From Perkinsus chesapeaki (Eukaryota > Perkinsozoa > Perkinsida > Perkinsidae): a DNA stretch of 64,000 nt. The notes below the pieces were generated by a model that was given only the letters and a program-made list of their open reading frames with translations, was not told the origin of the DNA and did no database searches. A program made the position numbers and the translations under genes. The stretch lies in assembly GCA_013115145.1 (NCBI GenBank), contig JAAPAO010000069.1, forward strand, positions 29,800 through 93,799, in the 5' to 3' direction. Below are positions 9,894 to 22,700 of this stretch, piece by piece (position 1 is the stretch's first letter; each line of letters opens with the position of its first letter).

Positions 9894-11618
9894 AGGGCAC
9901 CCCTGACAATAGTATACCATAACGAACCTCCCCACAGCAGCTACTGAACTCAACAATAAGTATATACCGATATTGATAGCTCTCTCAACTCGACTGTGTG
10001 TTCTATCATCCGTCTCGACAGGAAACATCACCAACGAGGAGCAGCCACTTTGGAAGTGGCTTCAATTAAATGACAATAATTATGCAAGATTAGATCATCT
10101 GACTCCATGCGTGTGAGAAACCTATCGGATGATTCATTTCTGAATGCTGCACGCTTTGCGGTTAGATTAGGAGCTTCACCAAGTGAGAGCAATGTGACTG
10201 TAGTATCAAAGAGCATGTCCTGGGCTCATCCACAAAAAAGAACCTGGTTAGATTACCCAACTATGGCGTTCTTGATGTCGGTAGAGGGGTTGGTACATCC
10301 AGGACGACCTCGGTAGGAATGTACAACTGACCAAGTGCAGGCCGGGGAGACCCTTTCTCGACTGACGTTTTCAATCCCCACACGGCCTGGACCACGCCTG
10401 GCTATACCACGCTCGTGCCGTATACCTCTAACAGTTGTGTGAGAAGGTTATCTAGTACGCCAGAGGATCGCCGATGGTCGGCGGCGGCTAGGTCAAGGTC
10501 AACCTAGACAAGATTTCAACACTAATCAGGAAAGCTGGCCACTTGAGTGACGCCAATACCCCTAAAAGTCCGTCACGAGTTCGACCCGTGCAAGCAATGC
10601 ATGCCTACTGATCAACGGTATGCGACTGAGGTTCACAATGACAGGGTCCGGTGCCAAATACACACGGTCAAGCCCGAGCCTAAACCTGCTGTGGTTCCCA
10701 AGCTAGAAACAGTCCCAATGCGGCAGCAGCTAGCAGACGGTACCACATCGAATATAACACGCCCGCATACAACTATATATACTTCCGTACTTTAAGCTGT
10801 GAGCAATGTTGAGTGATGACCCATCCGGCTTACCAATGAGGAGCCGACCTAGGTCCATAAAGTTGGCTTCCCCGTGGCCTACTGTATCCACACGCTTCGG
10901 GGGCCCGAGGATGAACGAATCCCAGGAACCTGAGTTGTATTGGGGAGCAAACAGGAGCACGTAAAGAACCTATCGGTATAACAATGTGATACCTGCTTTT
11001 AACCCATTGCCCATTCTAACAAGCAATAGGGGCGAGTGAGCAGTGATTGCTGTCAGCACAAATGCGCCATAGACAACTGCAACTCATTCGCGGCACGGGA
11101 TGGTCTGGAAGCGATGAAGCGAGAAAAGGAACACTTTGTTGAGTTAGCCTGTCGGGTTCAGCATAAACAGCGCCCTCATCACCAGACGCCCCACCGCGGA
11201 CCCGCGCAATATACAACACTCTAGTGGGTTGCCCGAGGAGACAGAGACAGGCGAGCAGCCAGCTCCACAATAATTGGTAGTTAGTAACCATGCAGCTGCT
11301 GACGTCAACTTCTATGCGACCGTGATACAAGTGACCGTCAATTACTGACCACCTTATCTTAGTAGATTATATCCTCCCCACCGGGGCACCGCCAAAAGGC
11401 GGTGAATGAATCGATCGTCGCCTCGCGATTCTCGCGTCAAGCGCCTTGTGCCCAGCTCGGGTGCCCCTGATGTCATGCGATCCAGAATGAATGATACTGA
11501 CCACTGAAATTGAGAGCAACGACAAGACCGACAAAAGGTCTGTTAAAAAAGCCTAGCTCGAGTTGTTCGTAAAACAGGGTAACGCTATGCGTTGAATAAA
11601 TCGTCAATGTATGGGCGG
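9894..11618. other. degenerate spacer between the synthase copies
   Basis: About 1.7 kb of unique DNA separate the repeats. Several short frames exist, including one at 10547-10795 with a CKQC pair and one at 11036-11224 with several cysteines and histidines, which recall gag-like or zinc-knuckle remnants of retroelements. None can be linked into a gene. A frame on the minus strand at 9822-10034 includes a hydrophobic run (INIGIYLLLSSVAAV) directly upstream of copy A; it could be a lost 5' exon but has no match beside copy B. Confidence 0.45.
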
Positions 11619-13355
11619 CTATGAAAGCACTCTGGAGAAAGAATCTTCTATAACGAATGTATCATCGATATCCGTGAAGTCACTGTTAAACCGACCTGAT
11701 CAAAAATACACACACTAATGAGATAACATAAAACATACGTAAGGTCCATAGAAGTTACCTGAACGTGACCTGCCATATAGCGAAGGGCCCGCCTCCGAAC
11801 CGCTCGGCTGCTTGCTCGCAGAACTTTCAGGACCTGAAGGATGATATAATCGAATAAATCCAAGTAGGAAGTTAGGTACTGTTTGTTCCAGCCTCCATAG
11901 CTTCCAAATCGGGGAACTCTTGTATTGGCTGCATCTCAATTGATAATGTTCGTCCGCCCACTGCGGATGCTCTTGGAGTCCTATATGAGATAAATTATAA
12001 ACAAACAATTATAATAATAATACTTCTTTGAAGACGATATGACATCCTGTTTTTGCTCATACCATCTCAAGAATCCAAGCTTCCTCATTATCCGAGGAGT
12101 TCGAATATACCTTATAGGAATGAAAGTAAGATAAACATCAAAGCGTTATTCTTCTCCTTGTTACATGTGATAGAGTCCCCATTGCTTTGTGACTATTATA
12201 ATGGCTACTAATACATCCACTGTATAATGGAAACGTGTTGCTACAATAACAAAATATCTAAAACCAATAACTTTATTATTATTTAAATGTTCATTAATTC
12301 CTTACCCAGTAATCGCAGCGATCCACCATAACAAAGGCATAAGCCGCCGGAATATAAAATGAAGGACAGGACCACCACGATGTCTACCCCCAATTTGACC
12401 ACGACGACTACTTCCGAGTGCAGAGTATCCACGGGCAGCTGTTTAATAATAACAATTAACCAATAAACCCAATAATAGTACATTCATCCACTGCAAGAAA
12501 ACCGTAGCCATATTCCGACCATATCAAAGCCATTAAAGTAAAGTTTGCTGCGTGACCTGAAACGCCAGCTCTAGACGAGTTCATGTAGGGAACTACCAGA
12601 AAATATTGTATCCCCGCACGTGAAGCGCAGGCCCGAGATAAGTTTGGCTGCTTCAATGAAAATCTGCTCGGGAGCATTACGGCACCGACCGACTCTCCCT
12701 AGTACATTCTCGTCTGGGTTTGTAAGGTTGACACAATGTTTGTTAGGAGGTGGAAGCAGAGTGACTATTATAGTGGCACTCCGAAAAAAGAATACAGAGC
12801 CCTGGATTGCCAGGAATCGTAGTATCTAAGAGCAAGTATCCCGATGCTCCTCGACCATGAACACTACCACTTTCAGTCGGTTGGGATGAAACAGTAAAAC
12901 CTGAAACCACAAGATACTGGCAATTGAGATGAGCCTATTGTTACTGGCAGCAAGGTGAAGACTACGATAACAACATTCCAGTAGTCTGCTAAATGAGGAA
13001 TCTCAATGTAGGACAGGAAATAGAACCCCAGATCGGTGAGCAACTCGGGCGTTCGATCGTGGTAGCGCTGATCTTGGAATTTGTCGACATATACCTCAAA
13101 AATAACGGTGTGGACGCAAGGGTAAGATGCCAACCTGTGAGATGCAGTTGACGTAGGCACATGCTGCCATCCATAGACAACCTGCAACCAGCTGCCAACC
13201 TAAAAAGGGGAGTTTAACCTCTTAAAGATATTAGTTATTATTGCAGCGGGAAGGATTGGTTTATTACATGCTAATTGTTTCATAGGAAGACAGACAAAGT
13301 CAAAGACGGCACTATGACGAGACCTTCTCATTAAAGTGTCGCCACCTCCGCTCAT
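11619..13355 (-). CDS. SGMS: sphingomyelin-synthase-like (PAP2_C) phosphotransferase, copy B
   Basis: This is the tandem paralogue of copy A, with the same exon plan. The first exon can start at 13355 (MSGGGDTLMRRSRHS) or at 13331, the start shared with copy A. It keeps LLTDLGFYFLSYI, RFTCGDTIFSGHAANF and TRFHYTVDVLVA, so the catalytic residues are intact. The 5' exons 1-2 and the 3' half are nearly identical to copy A even in introns, while exons 3-6 differ at many codons, including the lumen-facing region before the CGD motif. The last exon runs out of the repeat and ends IEDSFSRVLS, with its stop at 11619-11621, instead of IEDSSAGVLV. Both genes therefore seem functional, and the diverged middle may give a different acceptor or head-group preference; that last point is inference. 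Confidence 0.88.
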
Positions 13356-13374
13356 TGGCGGTTGTGGTTTGGCT
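11641..13374. repeat. direct repeat, right copy (partner 8134-9893)
   Basis: This is the right-hand copy of the tandem duplication. Base 11641 aligns with 8134, and the two stay collinear (offset 3507) with only scattered substitutions to about 12559. After a diverged middle, similarity becomes near-perfect again from about 13110 to 13374, where the sequence reads into the unrelated upstream region of the CAF1-like gene. Confidence 0.9.
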
Positions 13375-13593
13375 AACGATAACATCCCGAGCCCTCCCCC
13401 ACGCACAACATGGTGTAAGTAGCATTGAGGAAGTCCAAGATATTGCAAGGTGGCAAGATGAGCAGGCGTGCGATAGGCGCTTCGGAATTGTGCATCGTCG
13501 TCGTACACGTGTTAAGCATCTTTTCGAACTTCTTGTTCCTCCTCTTTAGTGTCCTCCGTTCCTGTGTATGGCCATCGGCCCTGCCCGCGGCTT

Positions 13594-15141
13594 ATGAGTT
13601 ATCTGGACTATGACATACAATCCAATCACGTACTGAACGCTGTTTCCTTCGGGTCCCCGAACTGCCCCGGGGGGGATCCGGGTGGTGGTAGTGGAGTAGG
13701 GGGAAGTAGTAAACCACAAATAGTCGATGTGTGGGCCGCAAACTTCGACATTGAAGCTGAAGTCATGCGGAATGTAGTGGAGAAGTATCCCTATATAGCG
13801 ATGGACGTTAGATTGCCTGGGATAGTTGCCCGACCAACAGGTACGTACTGGCGGAGGGGGAATCTTCGAGCGTCTCGAAATTATTAAATATCATCATAAA
13901 AATTAACACGGGGACGTGAAGTGCTTAATACTGGTCGTATGTTAGGTCCTTTTGAAAATACTGATGAGTACAACTACCGGTTCATGAAGGCAAATGTTGA
14001 CCTTGTTAAAATAGTGCAAGTCTGCTTCTCCTTTGCGGACTCCAGAGGCAATTGTGCACCCCATCCACATCTCGGACCAGGGCGTTGCTGTTGGAGACTA
14101 AACTTCAAGTTCAACTTGCTATCCGATCTTTATGCCGCTGACCGTGTCGAAGTCCTCGGAAGTTCGGTCGAAGTCGGGGGCGCAGGCCTTGACTTTGCAG
14201 CTACGATGCATAAGGGAATCCACCACGAGGTCTTTGGCGAGTTCCTAATGTCCAGCGGCATCGTTTTGTCTGAGGATGTAACTTGGTTGGTCAGTTCGGG
14301 AGGTATTGCATTTGGCTCTTTGCTTAAAATTCTAACGGGGAAGCCTTTGCCGGATAGTCACGGGCAATTCAGCGAACTTGTAGCGGAGTATTTTCCGAGG
14401 CTCTATGATATCAAACTACTGGGACGCGACACTGCACTGCCGACTACAAGCTATTGCGCCTATGACCTGGGTGATACAGTGCGCACCATCGATGCTTTCT
14501 TTGGCAACCTTGATAAACCTGGTGATGAGGACTGCTCGACAAGCTCTAGTAGGACCAGTGGAAGTGTTATTACATCTTCATCGTCAAGTGAAGGCACCAG
14601 CCAGCGGTATTCTAAGTCACTGTGGCGTAGCTCCATTTATAGATGTGGTCGTAGTGGTGTGACTATCGAGCATCCGCCAGACTCTCGAGGCTGCGTGGAT
14701 AACTCTCTTCATTCCCGTAAGAGGCTCGAAGCAGCCCTCCTTCTTATAGCACCATCTGCTAAGAACAGCAACAACCCTAACGGTACCCGGTCTATGCTTA
14801 ACAATAGTGGTATGGTATTTTCCAATCCCAGCAAGTTCATGGCAGGCCCGCCTCCACCGCCACCTCCGCCGCCACCGCCTCCACCAAGCAAGCGATGTGT
14901 GCCTGCCGGGCCTCCGCCGCCGCCTCCTCCGCCTATGCCTCCAGTAGGGTATCGAGGGCCTCCACCGGCGATCCCTCCACCACCTCCGCCGCCAGTACCT
15001 CCACCACCTCCGGCATCTTTTGATCATCGTCATCATCATCAGCCTAGCCTTAGTGGGTTTCATGGGCCTACTGGTAAGCTGCTGCGTTACGAGGGACCTC
15101 CTCCACCTATTAGAGTTCCATCTTCCCGAGGCGGGCCATAA
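13594..15141 (+). CDS. CAF1: CAF1/POP2-like protein, catalytic residues lost, polyproline tail
   Basis: Exon 1 (13594-13840) and exon 2 (13946-15141) join through a 105-nt intron to 480 residues. The fold of the CCR4-NOT deadenylase subunit CAF1/POP2 (CNOT7 family) is plain: VDVWAANFDIEAEVM, EKYPYIAMDVRLPGIVARP, YNYRFMKANVDLVKIVQ, NFKFNLLSDLYA and FGSLLKILTGKPLP. The enzyme family is a DEDD 3'-5' exonuclease. Here the first motif reads D71-V-R instead of D-x-E, the second reads SSGGIAFGS where the family has an HSGYDFGY-like block (so the Asp is Ala), and no third Asp/His block is seen. It is therefore probably a non-catalytic paralogue that could still bind NOT1. Residues from about 300 are low-complexity, with Ser-rich runs, long proline tracts and a HRHHHQ patch. 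The start ATG is the first in frame; an exon further upstream is possible. Confidence 0.85.
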
Positions 15142-16708
15142 ACAGGAGGACATTTTCAGCGCTGGTTTGTAATGACTGGTTGACTATCATCTTGTACTGC
15201 TATTTCAACGTAAGACTGCAGTGGGGTCATCTAGACTTGTTGTTTTATTCGTATTATGCAAGGATGCCGCCCTATTGCCGCTGGTGGTATGACCAAGTCG
15301 TTGCAGCGCTATACGGAAGCTGACGGTACTTTATCCCGCCCTATATCGTCATCATCTCTATTCTTCATCTTCTTGTTTGGCTATTTCTGTGATGGAAGAA
15401 GTAGTCATTGTACGTTTAATGGCACCTTCATTTGCGAAGTGTCCGCCGTTATTATTATTATCACCATTGTACTATTTACCTGGTTATAGTTATTGTCTGT
15501 AATATGCTGAATAATCTTTGATATTGTTTTATTTGCGTAGAAGTTGTTGTTTACATGATTAAGAATGATATTGCATGGTGGTGTTGTCTATACTTTTGCT
15601 GGCTACTACTACTGCAACCAACGATAATAACAGCGAGAGCACCATCTTCACGAGGTAGATCGTTCGAATCGTCAGTATCTATATCATTGCTCATCAACAT
15701 CATCATCACTGTGGAGGCGAAAGCCAAAGGTATTATTTTCACCAGCCTACTAGTGATAGTCTGTGGTATCCTTTTGCCTTTGGGATGTTATTGCCAGTCC
15801 AAATCGGCTAGGTTTGGAGTACGAATTTCATCCCCGTTTATGTACGTCATTAAATCGAGGCCATTATTAACCGCCACTACTGCTGTTGTGAATTGTTTAC
15901 TTTACGCCGCCACCAACCCGTCACAATTTACGGGGCTGATTGCCTCCGGACTATTACCGTCACTACTTTTCCTGTAACATCATCATCATCATCTAGTTGC
16001 TGTTCCAATGGCAGACTTTATTTTTAGTGGTGCTCCGCGTTATGGTGGTTGCTGCAGCTACCACCGCTCCTACTGCCGTAGTCCGCATTGTATACTGCAC
16101 CTTGAACCATTGATGTGATTCGTAGATCATCATCATACTCTATGTTTCACAAAGCTATACTATTATTGCTGTTATACCAGCATTGGTGGTGTGGCTTGGT
16201 TTACTCGCTCTATTTGACTCGTTCGTCTCGGTTGTTGTGGTGATCATTATGCTGTTAAAAGACGTCATGTGAGAAGGGTTTGCCTGATCCCCGCGCTGAT
16301 TCGATTCCTGTCTTATTGAACGTGTATATGAGTAGTAGTCTTCATCGGCGTAACCTTATCAGTTGGGGATGGTATCTCTGGCTGGTATCGTTATAGCTAT
16401 TAGTGAGGGTACATTGAGCACTTACCTCATTCGAATAGATAACCTGATAAAACCTACGTTAGAATGTTATTTGAGTTGCGTTGTATAGTTGCCGAGAGGG
16501 AAAACAAGTAAAATAAATCACCTTCCCGAGGAACCAACCCGCTAATGGAGCTTCACGCGGACAGTACTTGTTAATTCATTCTAAAATGTAATCAGAGTAA
16601 GCAGCGGTGACTGTATTTGCTTTGTTTGACGGGGTGCATGCCTACTGGCTGTAACACAACACAATCCCTATCGAAGCCAGCACTGCCATGGTTTGCACAT
16701 GATAGCCA
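15142..16708. other. long intergenic tract with triplet-rich sequence
   Basis: About 1.57 kb between two convergent genes (CAF1-like and dynein). It contains several short ATT/ATC and ATC-rich triplet stretches, for example near 15455-15475, 15690-15712 and 15978-15995. A 140-residue hydrophobic frame at 15555-15977 exists but has no recognisable features, and its composition follows the triplet-rich DNA. It is probably 3' flanking sequence for both genes. Confidence 0.5.
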
Positions 16709-19700
16709 TTAAGCAATGGACAGCAGTAGAGCTGTACCTCGTTTAGTCCAGAATGATGCATCTCGCTCACCCGAGACTAGGTCCACCCATATCATAAAAC
16801 TGGGCCTCTCTCTGGTCCCTGTCCGTATGGGGTACAGGTACAATGGGCATTGGTACATCTTCGGTAGGCTGGGTTCGGTCGTCTTTTTCTTAGCGACTGG
16901 TTTGAAGTGAACTATGGGAACCGGTGAATACAACTCCATAGGCTCGGGCTCAGTCAGGTGGTTGTGTTGAATGTCCCATGATGCACCTTCCAGAATCATC
17001 TTCGATACATATGCTCCTTCTTTCGGCGCAGCTGTAATGGTTGCCTCGTCATGGGTCTGAAAGGCAGCACTACGGAAGGATTTGACCCCGAAGCTCACCT
17101 GCATAACAATGAAGTCGAAAGAAAGCGTATCCACGCTAACCATGCTCTTCCTCGCCGATTGCTGCAGTACGGCTGTGAGGAACCCAGTGGGGTACGTGAG
17201 TCCTCCAAGCCAGAACACTTTGGGCGTTTCGTACAGCCCCCATCGAGATAGCTGATCAATACGCGAGATGAGATCAACAATCCATGAGCTTAAGGGCTTC
17301 AGAGACGGGTAGGCGCTATGCCACACGTTGGGGACCTGAAGCCGCCGGAGGTCTCCCTGATTAATGAAATGGAGGTCACCTTGCCGTCAGAAAGCGACTG
17401 CATAACTGCTTCCTGTTCCTCTGATATCACCACGAAACCAGCGATACCCTTCTTCAGTTCATGGATCGACACACGGACTTTCCTCAGCAACATATTATAT
17501 CTTAACATTCACCCTCGTCCCAGTGCGGAACTTCCAGTCACTCACCGCTCAATCTCCTGCAGGAGGACGATCTTCAGTGGGCTGACATCACCATCATTGC
17601 GACTGCTGATGTCCGCATAGTCCATATCCTCGGGTAGCTTCTCCAGTAAGTTGTCGCAGACTCTCATGACCATATCATCCTTGGAGCTGCCGCCGCTTCC
17701 CGAGGCTCCCTCGCCTAAATAAAATACTAATGCACTGCCAACCAACCCACATGTACTTTGTGCTGCCTGAGATGCTTCGCTCGCTGGCTGTATAGAAATG
17801 ACAGTAGCCAACAACTGAAACAATACCATATTTCCAGGCAGTTACTTCTTCACCCTACTGCTTGAGCGTCAGCCAAGGCCGAGCTAATCTCAGCATTCAC
17901 ATGCTGACCAAAGGCTTCCGGCGGCTCGTTAAGAGGAAGCTCCCTCACGTACATGCGGTATCTGCCAACCACGACAAATGCTCATCAATTTATGCGAGTT
18001 GCTTACCCATCGAGTGTAGTCTCTTCAGGTATATGGTAGGTTGGCAGAGACGATAACGGGAACTTCGGCATGGTGATGGCTTCCGGGCAGAAGAACTCAT
18101 CCACATAGGCCCGGAGCAGCTTGTTATCGGGATGCTCCGTCACCCTGCCACCGTAGTTGGCATCAGCTATAAGGTATCGAATAGCTTCCCATGGGATTTC
18201 ATTCGGATACTCCTCCAAGTACATAGCCAATATATTCTCGCAAATGTCAAAGTCGGAATCATTGAAGTCATAAGGAACATTCCAGCCCAGGTTCTTAAAC
18301 TTCTTTCGCTCCAATAATATAGCGTGGAACCACACCAAGGAGAAAAGAAGTTTACGGTACTCACCGGCTTGAGTACACCGAGTGAACTGGTCCTCCGATA
18401 AGTTGATGAGAAGCCGAGCCATGTTGGCTTTCAACCCTCTCGGAGGCTCAGTCGTCATCTTCATGCATTTCTGCAGCAGTGCGATGGGGAACCTCGGGGT
18501 CGGGTCGGAGGACAGCCACAGTCGGAACTGCGCGTGGGGTGTCTTCTCCTCCAGCTCATGGACGACAAGCTTTTCGAGAGCAGGCAGCCAGGAAACAGAC
18601 AAATGACAGTTGGCAAGGAACACCCAAAAGCCCGCCTCAACACCATGGCGCAACATTGCCTCGGCTTTTGGTGCCTGACCCTGGCCAAGGGATATCGTCT
18701 TCCACTCGGTGCCTCTGCTAACAGCCAGGCCTCGAAGCAGAGGGGTGGGGTCCATTCCCGGGCTTAAGACGAACACTAGAGGTATTCTGGCGTCGCTCTC
18801 GTCATAGATCGCCTCGAGATCGAAGTTCGGTGGCTCCACAAATTTAGGGCCCATCTTTGCCGAGACAAACGTCCCGACTGCGGGAAGCACTCGGTCAGCT
18901 CTCAAGGCGCGGACCACCAGCAATTTCTGCAGTGGATCTAGCCGAGACTCCCACTCGCCCGGCAATGGCTCCCGCTCCGGCTCGGAAGCCATGAACCTGC
19001 TCTGATCGGTGAGGTAAGCCCCGCATAGGAAAACACTAACCATCGCTTCCACTCCCTCAGACCTTGCTCAATCGACGTTTGGAAGCCCTTGAAGGCGTCC
19101 GGGGAAGTCCGGTCCAGAGATGTGACGTTATCCCAGGTAACAGGGCTGATCCAGTCGGGCGCTGGGTTCACGGCCTGGCAACCGGCCGAATCGGCGCGCA
19201 GCAAGAACGCCTCCCTACCTGTGTTGCCCTGTCTAATGTCTGGGCTCCGCGGAGGAAGAGGTTGAATTCATTGAGCGCCAGTGCATTCTTGCTGGCGAGA
19301 ATTCGAGTAGTTATGTGGAGCGACAGAAGCAGCTTGTGCCTCTCGAACAAAGCTCGAGAGGCGAATCGATACACGGCCAAGGTGTGGAAGTCATTCAAGA
19401 CCTACAACCCTTCAGCCGCTCAGCGGAAACCAAATCCAATACAAATCACCTCGACGCGCTCCTCCACACCAGATACCATCGGATTCTGCTCTGCTGATTT
19501 CTCTATACTAGACTGGAAAAGCTTTATATAAGGCTCCAAGGCAAACTACGCAAACGCAGGTATGACTAGGAGAGACAGTCGACAAGGGCCTTACCTGGTA
19601 CATCGGGTCAACGGTAACAAGGTCATTGAGAACGAAGAACAGTGTGGCTGCACGATCGCCACTGGCTTTGTAGTTCTCTCGAGCCGCATCAATTCTTATC

Positions 19701-22700
19701 ATAGTCTTCTCTGCATCCTCCACCTATAAGAATCCACATTGTTGCTAAGTGAAACCGAACACACACACCTGTTCCGTGACTGCCTCACTGATGGTCTTCG
19801 ATTCGTTAAGAGTGTTAACCAGATTTAGGTCATCAAGAAGCGATCCTTTACTCTCTGACAAAAGCCGTAGAATTTCGTTCTCCAGTTCCGCCAGACGATT
19901 TTTGCCCTTCGACACCTAAACAACCAGCAGACCGTAGCTATCGCAAGTCAGCCCTCGGGGATCTTCGGTACCTGTACGACCAGGTCACTCTTCTGCTGCT
20001 CCATCTGAGGCTCTTCTTTCTTAACCACGACCCCAAGCAGTTGGCTGGACAGGCCTTCCTCAACCACCACAAAATTAACAATAGTGGTTTTGGTCGAGAC
20101 CTCTGGAGTGTAGTGCGGATTGCCTAGCTTAGTTGTTAAATAGAACTTGAAGTCGGGATTGTAGAAGAGGTTGGATTCGCCGATCTGAATGCTCAGGCTT
20201 CCTCCAGTGTTCACGATGTTCTTGGCCAAAACCGGCTCCAGCGAAGGATCGAGCTCCTCGCCGACATTCTCCATCAGACATGGTTTGCCATACTCTATCG
20301 CTCTCTCGATTGTCCGCATGAAGTTGGGCGTGTTCGGGTCGAATATACGCAAGTCATTCTTGCTCTCCATGTCCCTTATCCATCGATTCGCCTGATTCTG
20401 TGGATCCACCATCAGTGGCCAGCGCCGAGAGCGTGTCACCAGTATGCCGTTCTCAGTGGAGAAGCCATCCGTTGGCAATCCCTGCCAGAGCGCTTTTGAA
20501 GCGGAAGAGCCACGTTACTCAAGGCCAACCTGGAGATTCCAAATCCGCACCTCGGCAGGATCGGCCATGAAGTCTTGAAAGTCGAACTCATCCGAAAACG
20601 GTATTCCCAGCTCCTGGACCATTGGCATCCATTTATCCTGGACCAAAGCGTCCCTCATCGCCGAGCCAAAGGGACCGGCATAACTCTGGAACGCTGCAGC
20701 CACCTGTGAGTCAGAGGTCTGCGCAACAGTGATGAGGACGACACTAACTAAGCAATCTCCAACAAGATGGCCGATTTGCTCATCATAGTCTTCGAGACTT
20801 AGCTCCCATCTATCCTTCTCACCAGCTAACCCTGATACCAGTTTCTCTGCTCGTTCCAGCTTAGTCTTCAAATCTTCAGCCTAACCGACATACGTTTGAA
20901 GGACGCGTAGCGCGTGAGTGCCGGCAAAACGATACAGATAGTCTAATCGCTCCGTATACATTTACCACTACAGAATCAGAAGTCTACCTGGTTCGTGAGC
21001 GTCTCCTTGGCATCATTGCTTTCATCAAATTGGCTCTTCAAGGTTGCCAAAGTGTCCTGCACCTGCTGCAGTTTCTCCATGGCCTCAGCCAACTGCTTCT
21101 GTTTGGCGTGTAGTGTCTCAGCCGCCCGTCTCAACTTCAGTCGCTTCGGCTCGACCTCTCTAAACACCTCCGCATACACCTATTACCACCTTCCGCGCCT
21201 GTCCAGCCAGCATGCCAGCCTCACCTTCATGGCGTGTACCCATTGACAAAGAGCTCCAGCGGCAACACTAACCTTTCCCACTGCAGTAGGTGTGAAGCTC
21301 GGATCCTTAGTGAACCTACCCGAATAACTATCCCACACTGAACAGCAGTATTTGTACTTTTCTATTTTCTTCACAGTGGTATTGGATATATTATCCTTAT
21401 CAAACGTTTTGATTCTGTGAAGGAAGTTAACATCGTTAAGCTCCAGCTTAGCCTGGGCCCATGTCGCCGGCTTCTCCATAACCGTCATCACAGCACACAT
21501 CGTCTTCATCACCAGCTCCGGTGGCTTAGCGTACACCTACGTCGACCACCACCGCGACCGTTTGCACTGCCTCTTGAACAATTAAGAATCATCACCTTAA
21601 CCTCCGCAATGGCCTTCTTATCCAACTTGTTAAGAGCATCCTCCGAAGCCTGCAGCGCTGGCATTGCCTTATCTAGGTCTGCTTGAGCATCAGCGGCTAG
21701 AATCTACATAGTAAGCTGTGAACAGTAGCTGTAAAACGGGTACGTCACCAGCTCCGTTGCTCACCCCCTCCCCTACATAGTACCTCAGTCTCCTTTGTTT
21801 CCGCCTGTATCCTCACTTCATCAGCTCTCACAGTTTTCTCCTGCTCAGCCGCATTAGCTCGCTTCTCCACAATGACAACCATCAGCTCCTGGCATTCCTT
21901 CTGCTTCTTCGATACAATTTCCTGTACATCCAGTTTCATTCGCCATCAGTCCGCAGCTGCCCTACCTGATTCTTCTCCAGCACCACGCTCATCTCCTCCA
22001 CTTGCGTCCTCGCCTCCATAAGCTTCGACAGACCATTGCGGAGTTTATCCGCCGACCCTCCAATAGACTCGCCCTTCTCTCGCAGCGCTGTCACATAGCC
22101 TTGCACCTGACCAAACACCTCACCCCATCCAGGCCGACACTCCAGCACCAGTTCCAGATAGTTCGTTGGTGTGACGTAATTGTGTCGCTTTTGTGTCTCA
22201 AGCATTATGTGACTGTACTCTACCACCGCCGTGTGAGCCGAACCGAACACCGACGAAACACTGGCCACGTGCTCTTGAGGTAACCCTGATCGGAAATGCC
22301 CACCCAGACCGTACGCGGCTCTACCTTGAGCTCCTGATAGGAACTTCATCGCCACCTCGGTCAGAGCTTCACTCGGCCACGAGAGGAACCAATCAATTGT
22401 CGAACAGTTGACCAGTGAAGGATACCTGCGTGAACATTGGGGAAGTTAAGCCTGGCAGTTTCCCTTACATTCTGCAATAGTTCCTAAATCCATCTCCAAT
22501 AGGGCTTGCGCAGAACACCACATGCAAGTTCTCACGGATCCTCGAGAGGAAGAAATCATAAATAGCCTCCGGACCAAATGGCACTCCAGCTTCCTTAGCA
22601 GGCTTCTCAAGAGCAGTGCGAACCTAGCAGTAACTCAGTAGTACAAACCTAATGGTGTTCCCATTCACCTGATTGAGCTCATCGCTGGCATAAAGATTCG

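Noticed and set aside
12283-12483. Minus-strand frame VVVVVKLGVDIVVVLSF as a membrane span of synthase B
   Set aside because: It is the wrong frame of exon 8; only the frame giving RRLMPLLWWIAAITGYF joins the HYTVD exon correctly.
13921-13945. ATG-led start of the CAF1-like protein within 13921-13945 (MLNTGRML)
   Set aside because: This is intron sequence; the conserved N-terminal part (YPYIAMD) lies in the upstream exon and joins at 13840/13946.
14617-15153. Arg/Trp-rich minus-strand ORF of 178 codons
   Set aside because: It is the antisense shadow of the polyproline tract of the CAF1-like gene.
15555-15977. 140-codon hydrophobic ORF as a membrane-protein gene
   Set aside because: Composition follows ATC/ATT-rich DNA, there are no motifs, no intron and no paralogue; more likely chance in non-coding sequence.
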